Shown: piece by piece, positions 1 to 6,005 of the stretch
How the letters are laid out: every line of letters starts with the position of its first letter
Position numbering within the stretch: the stretch's first letter is position 1
Source: an uncultured Eubacteriales bacterium
GTDB taxonomy: Bacteria; Bacillota; Clostridia; Oscillospirales; Acutalibacteraceae
Assembly (NCBI GenBank): GCA_900313475.1
Contig: OMRJ01000276.1
Span: 1 to 9,093 of the forward strand
Direction of reading: 5' to 3'
DNA: 9,093 nt
Notes under the pieces: generated by a model
Database searches by the model: none
What the model saw: the letters and a program-made list of their open reading frames with translations, nothing else
What the model was told of the DNA's origin: nothing
Position numbers and translations under genes: made by a program

Positions 1-381
1 AACGGCGATTACAACGACTGCTCCTCATATATCGAATCCATGGGCGGCAGATGGGATCAGAAATGGGGCAAATGGGATGCTGTCGAACGCTTTATGTATA
101 AAGACGGCGGCGGTATAAAGCTTGACTGCACAAGCTTTGAGTATATCACCGTGCTTAACAAAAGCGGCAAGAGTGCTTCCGATCATGTGGCGGCATCGGC
201 GAAATTCAGCTACACGGTTATTTCTCCGGCAGGCGATCAGGGTGAGCTTGACAGCAGTCACGGTACGAGCGGCATTCAGGAGTTCTTCAGAAAGATAGTA
301 TCTTTCTTCAAGGCTATTATGCTTATTTTTAATAATTTTGACACGATAAAGGAAGAACTCAAAAACTATTTCGGCAAATAA
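1..381 (+). CDS. C-terminal fragment of a DNase I-like (EEP family) protein
   Basis: The reading frame is open from base 1, so the gene begins outside the window; 126 codons are visible before TAA at 379-381. The core of the fragment (a GGRWD-type segment, then an IKLDCTSFEYI strand, then Ser-Asp-His at 178-186) resembles the end of endonuclease/exonuclease/phosphatase (EEP) proteins, where a strand of the 'RIDYIF' kind precedes a catalytic SDH motif. These are metal-dependent phosphodiesterases or nucleases. About 36 residues follow the EEP-like core, ending in a hydrophobic, amphipathic helix rich in Phe and Ile (roughly 274-378), which could touch the membrane. The internal ATG at 40 is in frame but has no ribosome binding site and would cut the fold, so it is probably not a start. 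Substrate cannot be told from this fragment; the family call is moderate because the N-terminal Asn and Glu motifs are missing from view. Confidence 0.55.
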   Translation, partial: NGDYNDCSSYIESMGGRWDQKWGKWDAVERFMYKDGGGIKLDCTSFEYITVLNKSGKSASDHVAASAKFSYTVISPAGDQGELDSSHGTSGIQEFFRKIVSFFKAIMLIFNNFDTIKEELKNYFGK

Positions 382-391
382 TAAAAAAACA

Positions 392-425
392 GGGCTGCCG
401 CACTTATTGCAGAATGCGGCGGCTC
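392..425. terminator. Strong hairpin between co-directional genes; terminator uncertain
   Basis: Arms 392-402 and 415-425 pair over 11 bp including two G-U wobbles, with a 12-nt loop. On the plus strand only a short T-run (427-429) follows, so it is a weak terminator for the upstream gene. On the minus strand seven T (complement of A7 at 383-389) follow the stem, which is the better terminator orientation, yet no minus-strand gene reads into it. It may simply separate the EEP gene from the tautomerase. Confidence 0.45.
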
Positions 426-450
426 CTTTATAAAACGGAGGAATACTGTT

Positions 451-795
451 ATGCCTTTTATTGACGTTTCTGTTTCAAAAAAACTCACTCCCGACATTGA
501 AACGGCTATTAAAGCCGCACTCGGTGACGCTATCGCACTTTTCCCGGGAAAGAGTGAAGCTTGGCTCATGTGCAGAATATCCGACGGTGAACACATGTGG
601 TTCAAGGGAACGAACGACGGCGATTCGGCGTTTGTTGAGGTCAAGCTTTTAGGCTCGGTCGACCCGGCGGGCGCGGAGCGTTTTACCGCGCGTATGTGTG
701 AGATTCTTGAAAAAGAAGCCGGCATTGCACCGTCACGGACATACGTCCGCTACACAGGCGGCGGTGATTGGGGCTGGAACGGCGGAAACTTTTAA
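451..795 (+). CDS. MIF-family tautomerase (macrophage migration inhibitory factor homologue)
   Basis: The 114-residue protein has the length and layout of the MIF/D-dopachrome tautomerase family. Pro2, which becomes the N-terminal catalytic base after Met removal, starts the first strand (MPFIDVSVS). Lys34 lies where MIF has its active-site Lys ('TGK' in MIF, 'PGK' here). The C-terminal part (APSRTYVRY, then DWGWNGGNF) matches the 'SPDRVYINY ... VGWNNSTF' end of MIF. Members form trimers and interconvert keto and enol forms of phenylpyruvate-like substrates; the bacterial physiological substrate is usually unknown. The Cys-X-X-Cys of human MIF is absent. There is no signal peptide, so it is cytoplasmic unless exported another way. 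A GGAGG at 437-441, 9 nt before ATG, sets the start. It is probably a single-gene unit, with a hairpin before it and a strong terminator after it. Confidence 0.85.
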   Translation: MPFIDVSVSKKLTPDIETAIKAALGDAIALFPGKSEAWLMCRISDGEHMWFKGTNDGDSAFVEVKLLGSVDPAGAERFTARMCEILEKEAGIAPSRTYVRYTGGGDWGWNGGNF

Positions 796-827
796 TGATG
801 AATTTTAAATCGAAATCCGGTTGACGT

Positions 828-854
828 CCGTCGGCTTATTACGACAGCCGACGG
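828..854. repeat. 9-bp perfect inverted repeat
   Basis: Arms 828-836 and 846-854 (CCGTCGGCT / AGCCGACGG) are perfectly complementary with a 9-nt loop. No T-run follows on either strand, so alone it is not a canonical terminator. It lies 32 nt after the tautomerase stop and directly before the second, larger hairpin, so it probably contributes to 3'-end formation or protects the transcript end. Confidence 0.6.
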
Positions 855-855
855 A

Positions 856-910
856 AAAAATATAAGGCTTCGTTTGGATGAAAATTTGCAAAGCGAAGCC
901 TTATATTTTT
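856..910. terminator. Bidirectional intrinsic terminator between convergent genes
   Basis: Arms 856-872 and 894-910 are perfectly complementary over 17 bp, with four more possible pairs inside (873-876 with 889-892). The plus strand ends in T5 after the GC-rich part; the minus strand ends in T6 (complement of A6 at 855-860). This is the typical form of a shared terminator for two genes facing each other, here the tautomerase (+) and the histidine kinase (-). Confidence 0.9.
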
Positions 911-956
911 ATTTGAATTGATTTTAACGGCGGAGAGATTTGCTGCACTCGAACTT

Positions 957-2048
957 TTATGCGGTTGTCCGTCTTTTCGGCAGCGTTACCGAGAAAACCG
1001 TCTGCATATCGTGGCTTGCCACCGAGATGTCGCCCCTATGAAGCTGCACGATTTTTTTTGCAACGGATAGACCGATTCCGTTTCCCTGTCCCGAATGCGA
1101 TTCGTCGGCTTGATAAAATTTGCCGAAAATGCGCTGCTGCGCTTCGGGCGGGATTTCGCTTCCCGTGTTGCCGATATGAACGGTTACATTTTCGGTGTTT
1201 TCTTCGGCTGTTATAAATATATCGCCGTGCTTCGGAGTGAATTTTATCGCATTGTCGAGAATGTTTATCCAAACCTGCTTTAACAGCTCTTTGTCGGCTT
1301 CGATCGTGTATTCGTCAAATTCGGGACGCAGCTCGAGTTCTTTCTTTTCCCAACCCGGCTGCAGGAGCAGAATGCAGTTGCGCAGCTGCTCCGATACATT
1401 GTATTCTGTCACGTTTGTCAGAATTTGCTGGTTTTCGATTTTTGTGAGGTTGAGTATTCCCGTTGCCATTGACGACAGCCGCAGTGCCTCGTCTTCGATT
1501 ATTCCGAGATATTCCGCCTGCTGTTCGGGGGCGGGCGAGTCATATTTCAAAAGGCGCGTAAAACCGAGAATGGACGCTATCGGCGTTTTAAATTCATGCG
1601 AAAAATTGTTTACAAAATCCGAACGGAGCATTTCGGTGTTCTGAAGCTCCGCCGCCATCGTGTTGAAGCTGTCCTCCAGTTCTCTTACGGCAAGGAACCG
1701 GCGCATATTTTTTCCGAAGTGAACACGCGTTTCGTAGTTGCCCGACGCGAGTGAGTTTAATATGCCGAGCAGCTTTTTGAACGGACGCGACAGGATCTTG
1801 CTCATAAAGAACGTTATTACTGCACTGACAATGACGCACGCGACGATGGTGAGCGCGAAGATCAGTTTGCCTCCTGCCGTGTTGAGATCGTCCGCGTCAA
1901 TTCGTCCCGAACGCTGAATGAGCAGAAACAGACCGATATCGACAAGAGCGACTGTCAACACGTTTACGAGAAGAACGAGCGCCATCATGAGTGACAGCGC
2001 CATAAAGCCTGTTTTTGGCTTTTCTTTTTTTATTTTTTTGAGCTTCAT
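957..2048 (-). CDS. Sensor histidine kinase with two membrane helices and HAMP domain
   Basis: This 363-residue membrane kinase would sense a signal, phosphorylate itself on His and pass the phosphate to the regulator encoded upstream. Visible parts in order: membrane helix about 15-44, a short outside loop of about 17 residues, membrane helix about 61-83, a HAMP-like linker (about 84-136, with SRPFKKLL and a GNYETR segment), the H box FSHEFKTP with phosphoacceptor His151, the N box around Asn262-Asn266 (INILDNAIKF), a G1-like NTG at 294-296, an F-box IFGKFYQ at 307-313, and the G2 box GNGIGL at 322-327. The G1 Asp is replaced by Asn, as occurs in a subset of Firmicute kinases. The loop is too short for an extracellular sensor domain. 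Its ATG overlaps the regulator stop as ATGA (2045-2048), with GGGCGG at 2059-2064 as a modest ribosome site, so translation is probably coupled. The ligand is unknown. Confidence 0.95.
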   Translation of the reverse strand: MKLKKIKKEKPKTGFMALSLMMALVLLVNVLTVALVDIGLFLLIQRSGRIDADDLNTAGGKLIFALTIVACVIVSAVITFFMSKILSRPFKKLLGILNSLASGNYETRVHFGKNMRRFLAVRELEDSFNTMAAELQNTEMLRSDFVNNFSHEFKTPIASILGFTRLLKYDSPAPEQQAEYLGIIEDEALRLSSMATGILNLTKIENQQILTNVTEYNVSEQLRNCILLLQPGWEKKELELRPEFDEYTIEADKELLKQVWINILDNAIKFTPKHGDIFITAEENTENVTVHIGNTGSEIPPEAQQRIFGKFYQADESHSGQGNGIGLSVAKKIVQLHRGDISVASHDMQTVFSVTLPKRRTTA

Positions 2049-2719
2049 ACATTTTTTACCGCCCTGTATCCGAGTCCGCGAACGGATTCAATGCTGAATT
2101 CGTTCCAATTTTCAAATCTTTTGCGCAGTCTCCCGATATGTACCGTTACCGTTTCCCAGCCTGTTTCACATTCGGGTCCCCAGATTTCGTCCATAAGCTG
2201 TATTCTCGTAAAAATTTTGCCGGGGTACGACAGCATCATATACAAAAGCTGAAACTCCTTTTGCGGAAGTGCGATAGCTTCCTCCTTGCGTGAAACGGTC
2301 ATGGAGTCGTAGTCGAGCACCGCGTCGCCAACGGTTATTTTTCTTTCACTCACTATTTGCGCACGCCGCAGCAGAGCTTTAATGCGCAGCAACATTTCTT
2401 CCTCATCCACCGGCTTTGTCATATAGTCGTCTGTTCCCGCCAAAAATCCTTTGTGGCGGTCGTCGGGCAGTTGCTTTGCCGAAATCATCAGTATAGGGAG
2501 AGTGCCGTCGACGGCACGGACTGTTTGTGTGAACTCATAGCCGTCCATATTCGGCATCATGATGTCGAGCAACACAAGGTCGATGTGTTCGCGATCGAGA
2601 GCATCAAGTGCCTCCTCGCCGTCGCTTGCCGTAAAAACTCTGTAATTATTTTTTTTAAGCACCGCCTCCATGTAAACGCGGGCATTTTTTTCATCATCGA
2701 CAACAAGTATGTTAAACAT
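2045..2719 (-). CDS. OmpR/PhoB-family response regulator
   Basis: The 224-residue regulator consists of a receiver domain (1 to about 120) and a winged-helix DNA-binding domain (about 127-224). Receiver landmarks are the acidic pair Asp8-Asp9, phosphoacceptor Asp52 (VLLDIMMPNMDG), Ser80 in the switch position and Lys102 in TKPV. The output domain carries the family signatures LPQKEFQLL, a recognition helix ending VTVHIGRLRKRF, and the wing ESVRGLGYRA. It acts in the cytoplasm as a phosphorylation-dependent transcription factor. GGAGG at 2729-2733, 9 nt from the ATG, supports the start. It is the first gene of a two-gene operon with the histidine kinase and overlaps it by 4 nt. No ABC transporter or other typical target lies alongside, so the regulon is not predictable from context; autoregulation is possible. 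Confidence 0.96.
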   Translation of the reverse strand: MFNILVVDDEKNARVYMEAVLKKNNYRVFTASDGEEALDALDREHIDLVLLDIMMPNMDGYEFTQTVRAVDGTLPILMISAKQLPDDRHKGFLAGTDDYMTKPVDEEEMLLRIKALLRRAQIVSERKITVGDAVLDYDSMTVSRKEEAIALPQKEFQLLYMMLSYPGKIFTRIQLMDEIWGPECETGWETVTVHIGRLRKRFENWNEFSIESVRGLGYRAVKNV

Positions 2720-2745
2720 TTTAAAAGGCCTCCGATTCGGTGCAT

Positions 2746-2774
2746 ATCATATTACATAATAATGATAAACTCAA
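2746..2774 (-). promoter_or_regulatory. Candidate sigma-A promoter of the two-component operon
   Basis: Read on the minus strand there is TTGAGT (2769-2774), a 17-nt spacer and TATGAT (2746-2751). Transcription would start near 2739, leaving a leader of about 20 nt that just includes the GGAGG. Both boxes are close to consensus and the spacing is ideal, but the region is AT-rich and other matches are possible. Confidence 0.45.
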
Positions 2775-3018
2775 TCAAAACACAATTTCGACGGGTGTCG
2801 CAGCTTTGCTGAACACGGTAAGTTGACATTGAGTTGATATTTTGCCTTTATTATTGTAGCATAAAACACTCAAGTAAAACAATACCTATGCGGCATATGC
2901 GTATTTTCTTAAAAGTGAGATTGTTTTAATCATAAAAATACAGCGGATGGGATATTTTGTTCAAATGTCTGCCGCCTTTCGAAAAAAAGTAAATATGCTT
3001 GTTTCCCTTTCTGACATT
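2775..3018. other. Divergent intergenic stretch without a supported gene
   Basis: Between the promoter of the two-component operon and the palindrome before the SOS promoter I find no credible gene. A plus-strand promoter-like pair is present (TTGATA at 2834-2839, N17, TAGCAT at 2857-2862), as is a loose inverted repeat GTATTTT/AAAATAC (2901-2907 with 2935-2941). Neither is convincing on its own. Confidence 0.4.
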
Positions 3019-3061
3019 CCTCCCGTTTAAAGTCCCGAATAACGGACTTTTAAGCGGGAGG
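3019..3061. repeat. Long imperfect palindrome upstream of the SOS promoter
   Basis: CCTCCCG at 3019-3025 pairs with CGGGAGG at 3055-3061, and the inner TTTAAAGTCC (3026-3035) pairs with GGACTTTTAAG (3044-3054) with one mismatch and one bulge; the loop is 8 nt (3036-3043). A-rather than T-runs follow on the plus strand, and no T-run follows on the minus strand, so it is not a standard terminator. It ends 14 nt before the -35 box of the polymerase promoter. Confidence 0.7.
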
Positions 3062-3074
3062 AAAAAAATAACTC

Positions 3075-3103
3075 TTGATTATCGAACAAATGTTCTGTAT
3101 AAT
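3075..3103 (+). promoter_or_regulatory. Sigma-A promoter of the polymerase/YolD operon
   Basis: TTGATT (3075-3080), a 17-nt spacer and a perfect TATAAT (3098-3103) lie 20 nt before the start codon, with GGAGG between (3111-3115). The LexA box fills most of the spacer, so repressor binding would block RNA polymerase directly. Confidence 0.85.
3083..3096 (+). promoter_or_regulatory. LexA-binding SOS box
   Basis: CGAACAAATGTTCT contains the complete GAAC-N4-GTTC core of the Gram-positive LexA operator and matches its palindromic CGAAC-N4-GTTCG form except at the last base. Its place between the -35 and -10 boxes of a translesion polymerase gene makes SOS control very likely. I noticed no second copy in the window. 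Confidence 0.88.
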
Positions 3104-3123
3104 ATAGCTCGGAGGCAGAAAAC

Positions 3124-4623
3124 ATGGAAAACAGAGCTTATATTTGTATTGACCTGAAATCTTTTTATGCGTCCGTCGAGTGTGTGGAGCGCGGACTCGA
3201 TCCTCTTGACGCTTTTTTGACCGTTGCCGACGAGAGCCGAACGGATAAAACCATATGTCTTGCCGTGTCGCCTGCGCTTAAGGCATACGGCATTTCGGGA
3301 CGCGCACGGTTGTTTGAGCTTAAAGAAAAACTGCGGGCGGTAAATTACGTGCGCCGCGAAACTGCACCGAACCGCAATTTCATCGGGGAAGCGTTTTCGG
3401 AGACGGAAGCGTCGGATCACGAAAAGGCGATTTCTTTTATTGCAGCACCGCCGCGCATGTCACTCTACATAAAAAAAAGCGCGCAGATTTACAGAATATA
3501 TCTGCGCCATATCGCGCCGGAGGATATTCATGTTTATTCGGTTGATGAAGTTTTTATAGACGCCACCGGTTATATAGACACCCTCAGGGTCACTCCGCGT
3601 GAATTTGCCGCGAAGCTTATCGCGGAGGTCTACCGCGAGACGGGTATAACGGCGACTGCCGGAATAGGTACAAATCTCTATCTTGCGAAGATAGCAATGG
3701 ATATAGAGGCTAAGCACGTCGACCCCGACGAAAGAGGTGCGCGTATAGCCGAGCTTGACGAACAGTCCTACAGAGAGCGGCTGTGGGATCACCGTCCTCT
3801 CACCGACTTCTGGCGTGTAGGTGCGGGCACTGCAAACAAGCTTGAAGCGCGCGGCATTTTTACAATGGGCGATCTGGCGCAGTATTCCGTTTTGCGGGAG
3901 GAAAGTCTTTATAGGCTTTTCGGCATAAATGCGGAGCTGCTTATCGACCATGCGTGGGGGTGGGAGCCTTGCACGATGGCACAGATAAAGGCTTATAAGC
4001 CGTCTGTTCACGGCATCAGTTCGTCGCAGGTGCTTACCGAACCCTATACTTCGCAGGCAGGTCGGCTCATACTTAAGGAAATGGCGGAAGCGCTTGCTCT
4101 CGATTTATGTTCAAAGGGACTCGTTACGGACAGTGTAACGCTTACGGTCGGATATGACGTTTCAAATCTGCGCAACAGACGCATTGCCGAGTCATACGGC
4201 GGTGAGGTGTCCGTCGATCGTTACGGCAGAGCCGTGCCGGTACATGCTCACGGGAGTGTACGGTTGAAGCGCAAAACATCATCGGTGAGCGAGATTACCG
4301 ACGCGTTCTGTAAAATATACGATACAAAGGTTAACACGGAACTGTTTATCCGACGTATGACACTGAGTGCCGATGATACGTTTGATGAGATACAGGCGCA
4401 GACGGAACCGCGCTTTGAGCAGCTTGATTTGTTCTCCTCTCCGTCGGCGTCGACGGAGGAGTCGGAAAACGGAGAAAAACTTAAAAACGAACGCGAATTG
4501 CAGCGCGCAATGCTGTTTATCAAAGGTAAATTCGGAAAAAATGCGGTGTTTCGCGGTATGAGTCTGTGCGACGGCGCAACAGGACTTAAGCGTAATGCGC
4601 AGACGGGAGGTCACAGCAATTGA
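3124..4623 (+). CDS. Y-family DNA polymerase (UmuC/UvrX-like translesion polymerase)
   Basis: This 499-residue enzyme would copy past damaged bases during the SOS response, at the cost of accuracy. The catalytic metal ligands are visible: Asp10 in ICIDLKSFYASVE and Asp141-Glu142 in YSVDEVFID. Tyr15 is in the steric-gate position that excludes ribonucleotides. The fingers/palm region includes FIAAPPRMSLYI (105-116), typical of the Firmicute UmuC/UvrX/YqjW group, and TAGIGTNLYLAKIA (178-191) is the usual helix-hairpin-side motif. The little-finger domain follows from about 295. Gln433-Leu-Asp-Leu-Phe437 is a canonical QLxLF beta-clamp-binding motif. The C-terminus (IKGKFGKNAVFRGM, then RNAQTGGH) is the family's conserved tail, so the gene is full length. 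GGAGG at 3111-3115, 8 nt before ATG, fixes the start. The gene overlaps the next by 4 nt and is under the SOS promoter just upstream. DinB-type Pol IV is the alternative but is usually shorter and lacks this tail. Confidence 0.96.
   Translation: MENRAYICIDLKSFYASVECVERGLDPLDAFLTVADESRTDKTICLAVSPALKAYGISGRARLFELKEKLRAVNYVRRETAPNRNFIGEAFSETEASDHEKAISFIAAPPRMSLYIKKSAQIYRIYLRHIAPEDIHVYSVDEVFIDATGYIDTLRVTPREFAAKLIAEVYRETGITATAGIGTNLYLAKIAMDIEAKHVDPDERGARIAELDEQSYRERLWDHRPLTDFWRVGAGTANKLEARGIFTMGDLAQYSVLREESLYRLFGINAELLIDHAWGWEPCTMAQIKAYKPSVHGISSSQVLTEPYTSQAGRLILKEMAEALALDLCSKGLVTDSVTLTVGYDVSNLRNRRIAESYGGEVSVDRYGRAVPVHAHGSVRLKRKTSSVSEITDAFCKIYDTKVNTELFIRRMTLSADDTFDEIQAQTEPRFEQLDLFSSPSASTEESENGEKLKNERELQRAMLFIKGKFGKNAVFRGMSLCDGATGLKRNAQTGGHSN
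4606..4610 (+). promoter_or_regulatory. Ribosome binding site that supports the TTG start of the YolD-like gene
   Basis: GGAGG lies 9 nt before TTG at 4620-4622, inside the end of the polymerase gene. No ATG or GTG with comparable spacing exists, and the TTG overlaps the polymerase stop as TTGA, so this start is the most economical choice. Confidence 0.8.
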
Positions 4624-5069
4624 CGGATAAATATGAAGCACTTTTGAATTTGCCGCGCAGGGAGCCGCAAAACCGCGTGCGGATGCCCGTCGGAAACCGT
4701 GCCGCGCAGTTTGCTCCGTTTGCCGCGCTGACGGGGCTTGACGGCGAAATGATGGAATGCGCGAGGCTTACCGATAAAAAAAAGGAGCTTTGCGAGCTTG
4801 AACAAGACGAACTGAACCGTATGATCGGAAATCTCGCGGAGCTTCTTGACCGAGGAAAAAAACCGCGTGTTCGCGTCACGCATTTTATGCCCGACCGAAA
4901 GAAAACGGGCGGCGTGTATACGGATACGGTTGGGGTCTTACGTCGAATTGATGAAGTTTTCCGTGTTATGATATTTAAAGATGCGGAGCCGGTAAAAACA
5001 GACGATATAACAGAGCTTGAAATAATCGGATTCGACAAAAACCAAAACTCGGAGAGTGCCGCGCAGTAG
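4620..5069 (+). CDS. YolD-like protein, partner of the translesion polymerase
   Basis: The 149-residue, charged, soluble protein resembles the YolD-like family, which in Bacillus relatives is encoded beside SOS polymerases of the UvrX/YqjW type. The N-terminal part (PRREPQNRVRMPVGNRAAQFAPFAALTG, quoted here only by its key residues Arg-Met-Pro at 21-23 and Ala-Gln-Phe-Ala-Pro-Phe at 29-34) is the typical 'RAxxFxPFxAL' entry. A helical, Lys/Glu-rich middle (42-78) and a beta-rich C-terminal half (82-140, with a YTDTVGVLRRID core) follow. The family's molecular role is unclear; it is inferred to act with or control the polymerase. Translation starts at TTG and overlaps the polymerase stop by 4 nt (4620-4623), which implies coupled, lower-level synthesis. 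Its stop codon lies in the loop of the following terminator. Confidence 0.85.
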   Translation: MTDKYEALLNLPRREPQNRVRMPVGNRAAQFAPFAALTGLDGEMMECARLTDKKKELCELEQDELNRMIGNLAELLDRGKKPRVRVTHFMPDRKKTGGVYTDTVGVLRRIDEVFRVMIFKDAEPVKTDDITELEIIGFDKNQNSESAAQ

Positions 5070-5087
5070 CGGTTTCTTCCGAGTTTT
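5044..5087. terminator. Bidirectional terminator between YolD-like and HAD genes
   Basis: AAAACTCGG (5044-5052) pairs with CCGAGTTTT (5079-5087), and an inner CCGC/GCGG (5059-5062 with 5069-5072) can add pairs. T5 (5084-5088) ends the plus-strand side, and the minus strand also ends in a T-rich run. The YolD stop TAG (5067-5069) sits inside the hairpin, so the last codons are part of the terminator. Confidence 0.75.
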
Positions 5088-5119
5088 TCGTGATTTTATA
5101 AGTTTTGTCACATGGCGAA

Positions 5120-5899
5120 TTATTTTGCGGGGGGAATGTCACCGACGCCTGACAACACAAGCCGCGGACGGTAGGGGAATTTGTTAATATCCTCTTTTGA
5201 CGTTACTCCGGAGAGCACGAGCACGGTGTCAAGACCCGTTTCGATGCCCGCCACCATGTCTGTGTCCATTCTGTCGCCTATCATCGCCGCCTCCGCAGAG
5301 TGAACGCCGAGAATGCGAAGTCCCGTACGCATCATGAGCGGATTCGGTTTTCCGACAAAATACGCTGTTTTGCCCGATGCCATTTCAATCGGCGCTATCA
5401 TTGCCCGGCACGCCGGAACTATCCCGTCCTCCGTGGGACCCGTGAGATCACTGTTTGTGCCGATAAGCTTCGCGCCATTGTTAACAAGTCTTACCGCTTT
5501 TAAGATATTCTCATAATTGTAGGAATTGCCCTCGCCGATGATAACGTAATCGGGGTCGACATCGTTCATTGTGATGCCTGCGTCGTGCAGAGCCATGATG
5601 AGTCCCGCGCCGCCGATTACATAGGCGCTGCACCCGGGGGCCTGACTGCTGATAAACTTTGCCGTTGCAAGTGCGCTCGTGTAAAAATGGCTTGCGTCAA
5701 CGTCAAGTCCCATACGCTTAAGCTTTTGCTGCAATTCTTCGGGGGAGCGTTCCGATGAATTTGTAAGGAACAAAAAGTGCTTGTCTTCCCTGTAGAGCCA
5801 GTCCACAAACTCACTTACTCCGGGAAGAAGACGGTTTCCGTGGTAGATAACACCGTCCATGTCGCATATAAAACCTTTTTTCTTTCTTAATTCTTCCAT
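5120..5899 (-). CDS. HAD-superfamily class IIA phosphatase (NagD-like)
   Basis: A cytoplasmic Mg-dependent phosphatase of 259 residues, within the usual NagD/p-nitrophenylphosphatase size. All four HAD motifs are visible: I, nucleophile Asp13 and Asp15 in ICDMDGVIYHG; II, Thr46 in LTNSS; III, Lys184 in VGKPNP; IV, Asp209 and Asp213 in MIGDRMDTD. A cap region of type C2 lies between motifs II and III (about 75-180). Family members hydrolyse nucleotide monophosphates or sugar phosphates; the true substrate here is unknown. I chose ATG at 5899 rather than an upstream in-frame ATG at 5974 because the family starts just before motif I, GGAAG (5906-5910) sits 6 nt upstream, and a good promoter overlaps the longer form. 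Being close to the glycosidase it could clear sugar phosphates, but it has its own promoter and is not tightly linked to it. Confidence 0.93.
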   Translation of the reverse strand: MEELRKKKGFICDMDGVIYHGNRLLPGVSEFVDWLYREDKHFLFLTNSSERSPEELQQKLKRMGLDVDASHFYTSALATAKFISSQAPGCSAYVIGGAGLIMALHDAGITMNDVDPDYVIIGEGNSYNYENILKAVRLVNNGAKLIGTNSDLTGPTEDGIVPACRAMIAPIEMASGKTAYFVGKPNPLMMRTGLRILGVHSAEAAMIGDRMDTDMVAGIETGLDTVLVLSGVTSKEDINKFPYRPRLVLSGVGDIPPAK

Positions 5900-5931
5900 T
5901 TTTAACTTCCGTTCTTTGTTTGTATACTTTA

Positions 5932-5960
5932 ATTTTAGCAAATTCCGAAAAATAAGTAAA
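5932..5960 (-). promoter_or_regulatory. Sigma-A promoter of the HAD phosphatase gene
   Basis: On the minus strand TTTACT (5955-5960), a 17-nt spacer and TAAAAT (5932-5937) are present, with TGC just before the -10 box (an extended -10). The start of transcription would fall near 5925, about 26 nt before the chosen ATG. Confidence 0.65.
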
Positions 5961-6005
5961 GTGAAAAACTGCAAAAATTATGTCACGATTTCGGAGTAAT
6001 TTATG

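Noticed and set aside
338..366. TTGACA within the end of the first gene as a promoter for the tautomerase.
   Set aside because: Nothing like a -10 box lies at 16-18 nt spacing.
2823..2852. Perfect TTGACA on the plus strand with TTTATT 18 nt later.
   Set aside because: The -10 box is poor and no gene lies close downstream; the SOS promoter at 3075-3103 explains the polymerase gene better.
2891..2901. CGGCATATGCG, found again on the other strand at 7690-7700, each about 172 nt upstream of a minus-strand gene start.
   Set aside because: An 11-mer shared once in a 9-kb window on either strand is expected by chance, and the flanks differ.
2947..3030. A 27-codon plus-strand reading frame (MGYFVQ...) ending inside the palindrome before the SOS promoter.
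   Set aside because: No ribosome binding site before the ATG, no recognisable sequence, and the only upstream promoter candidate is weak.
5900..5974. Longer form of the HAD phosphatase starting at 5974.
   Set aside because: The extra 25 residues lie over the promoter, have no good ribosome site and precede the usual family start.
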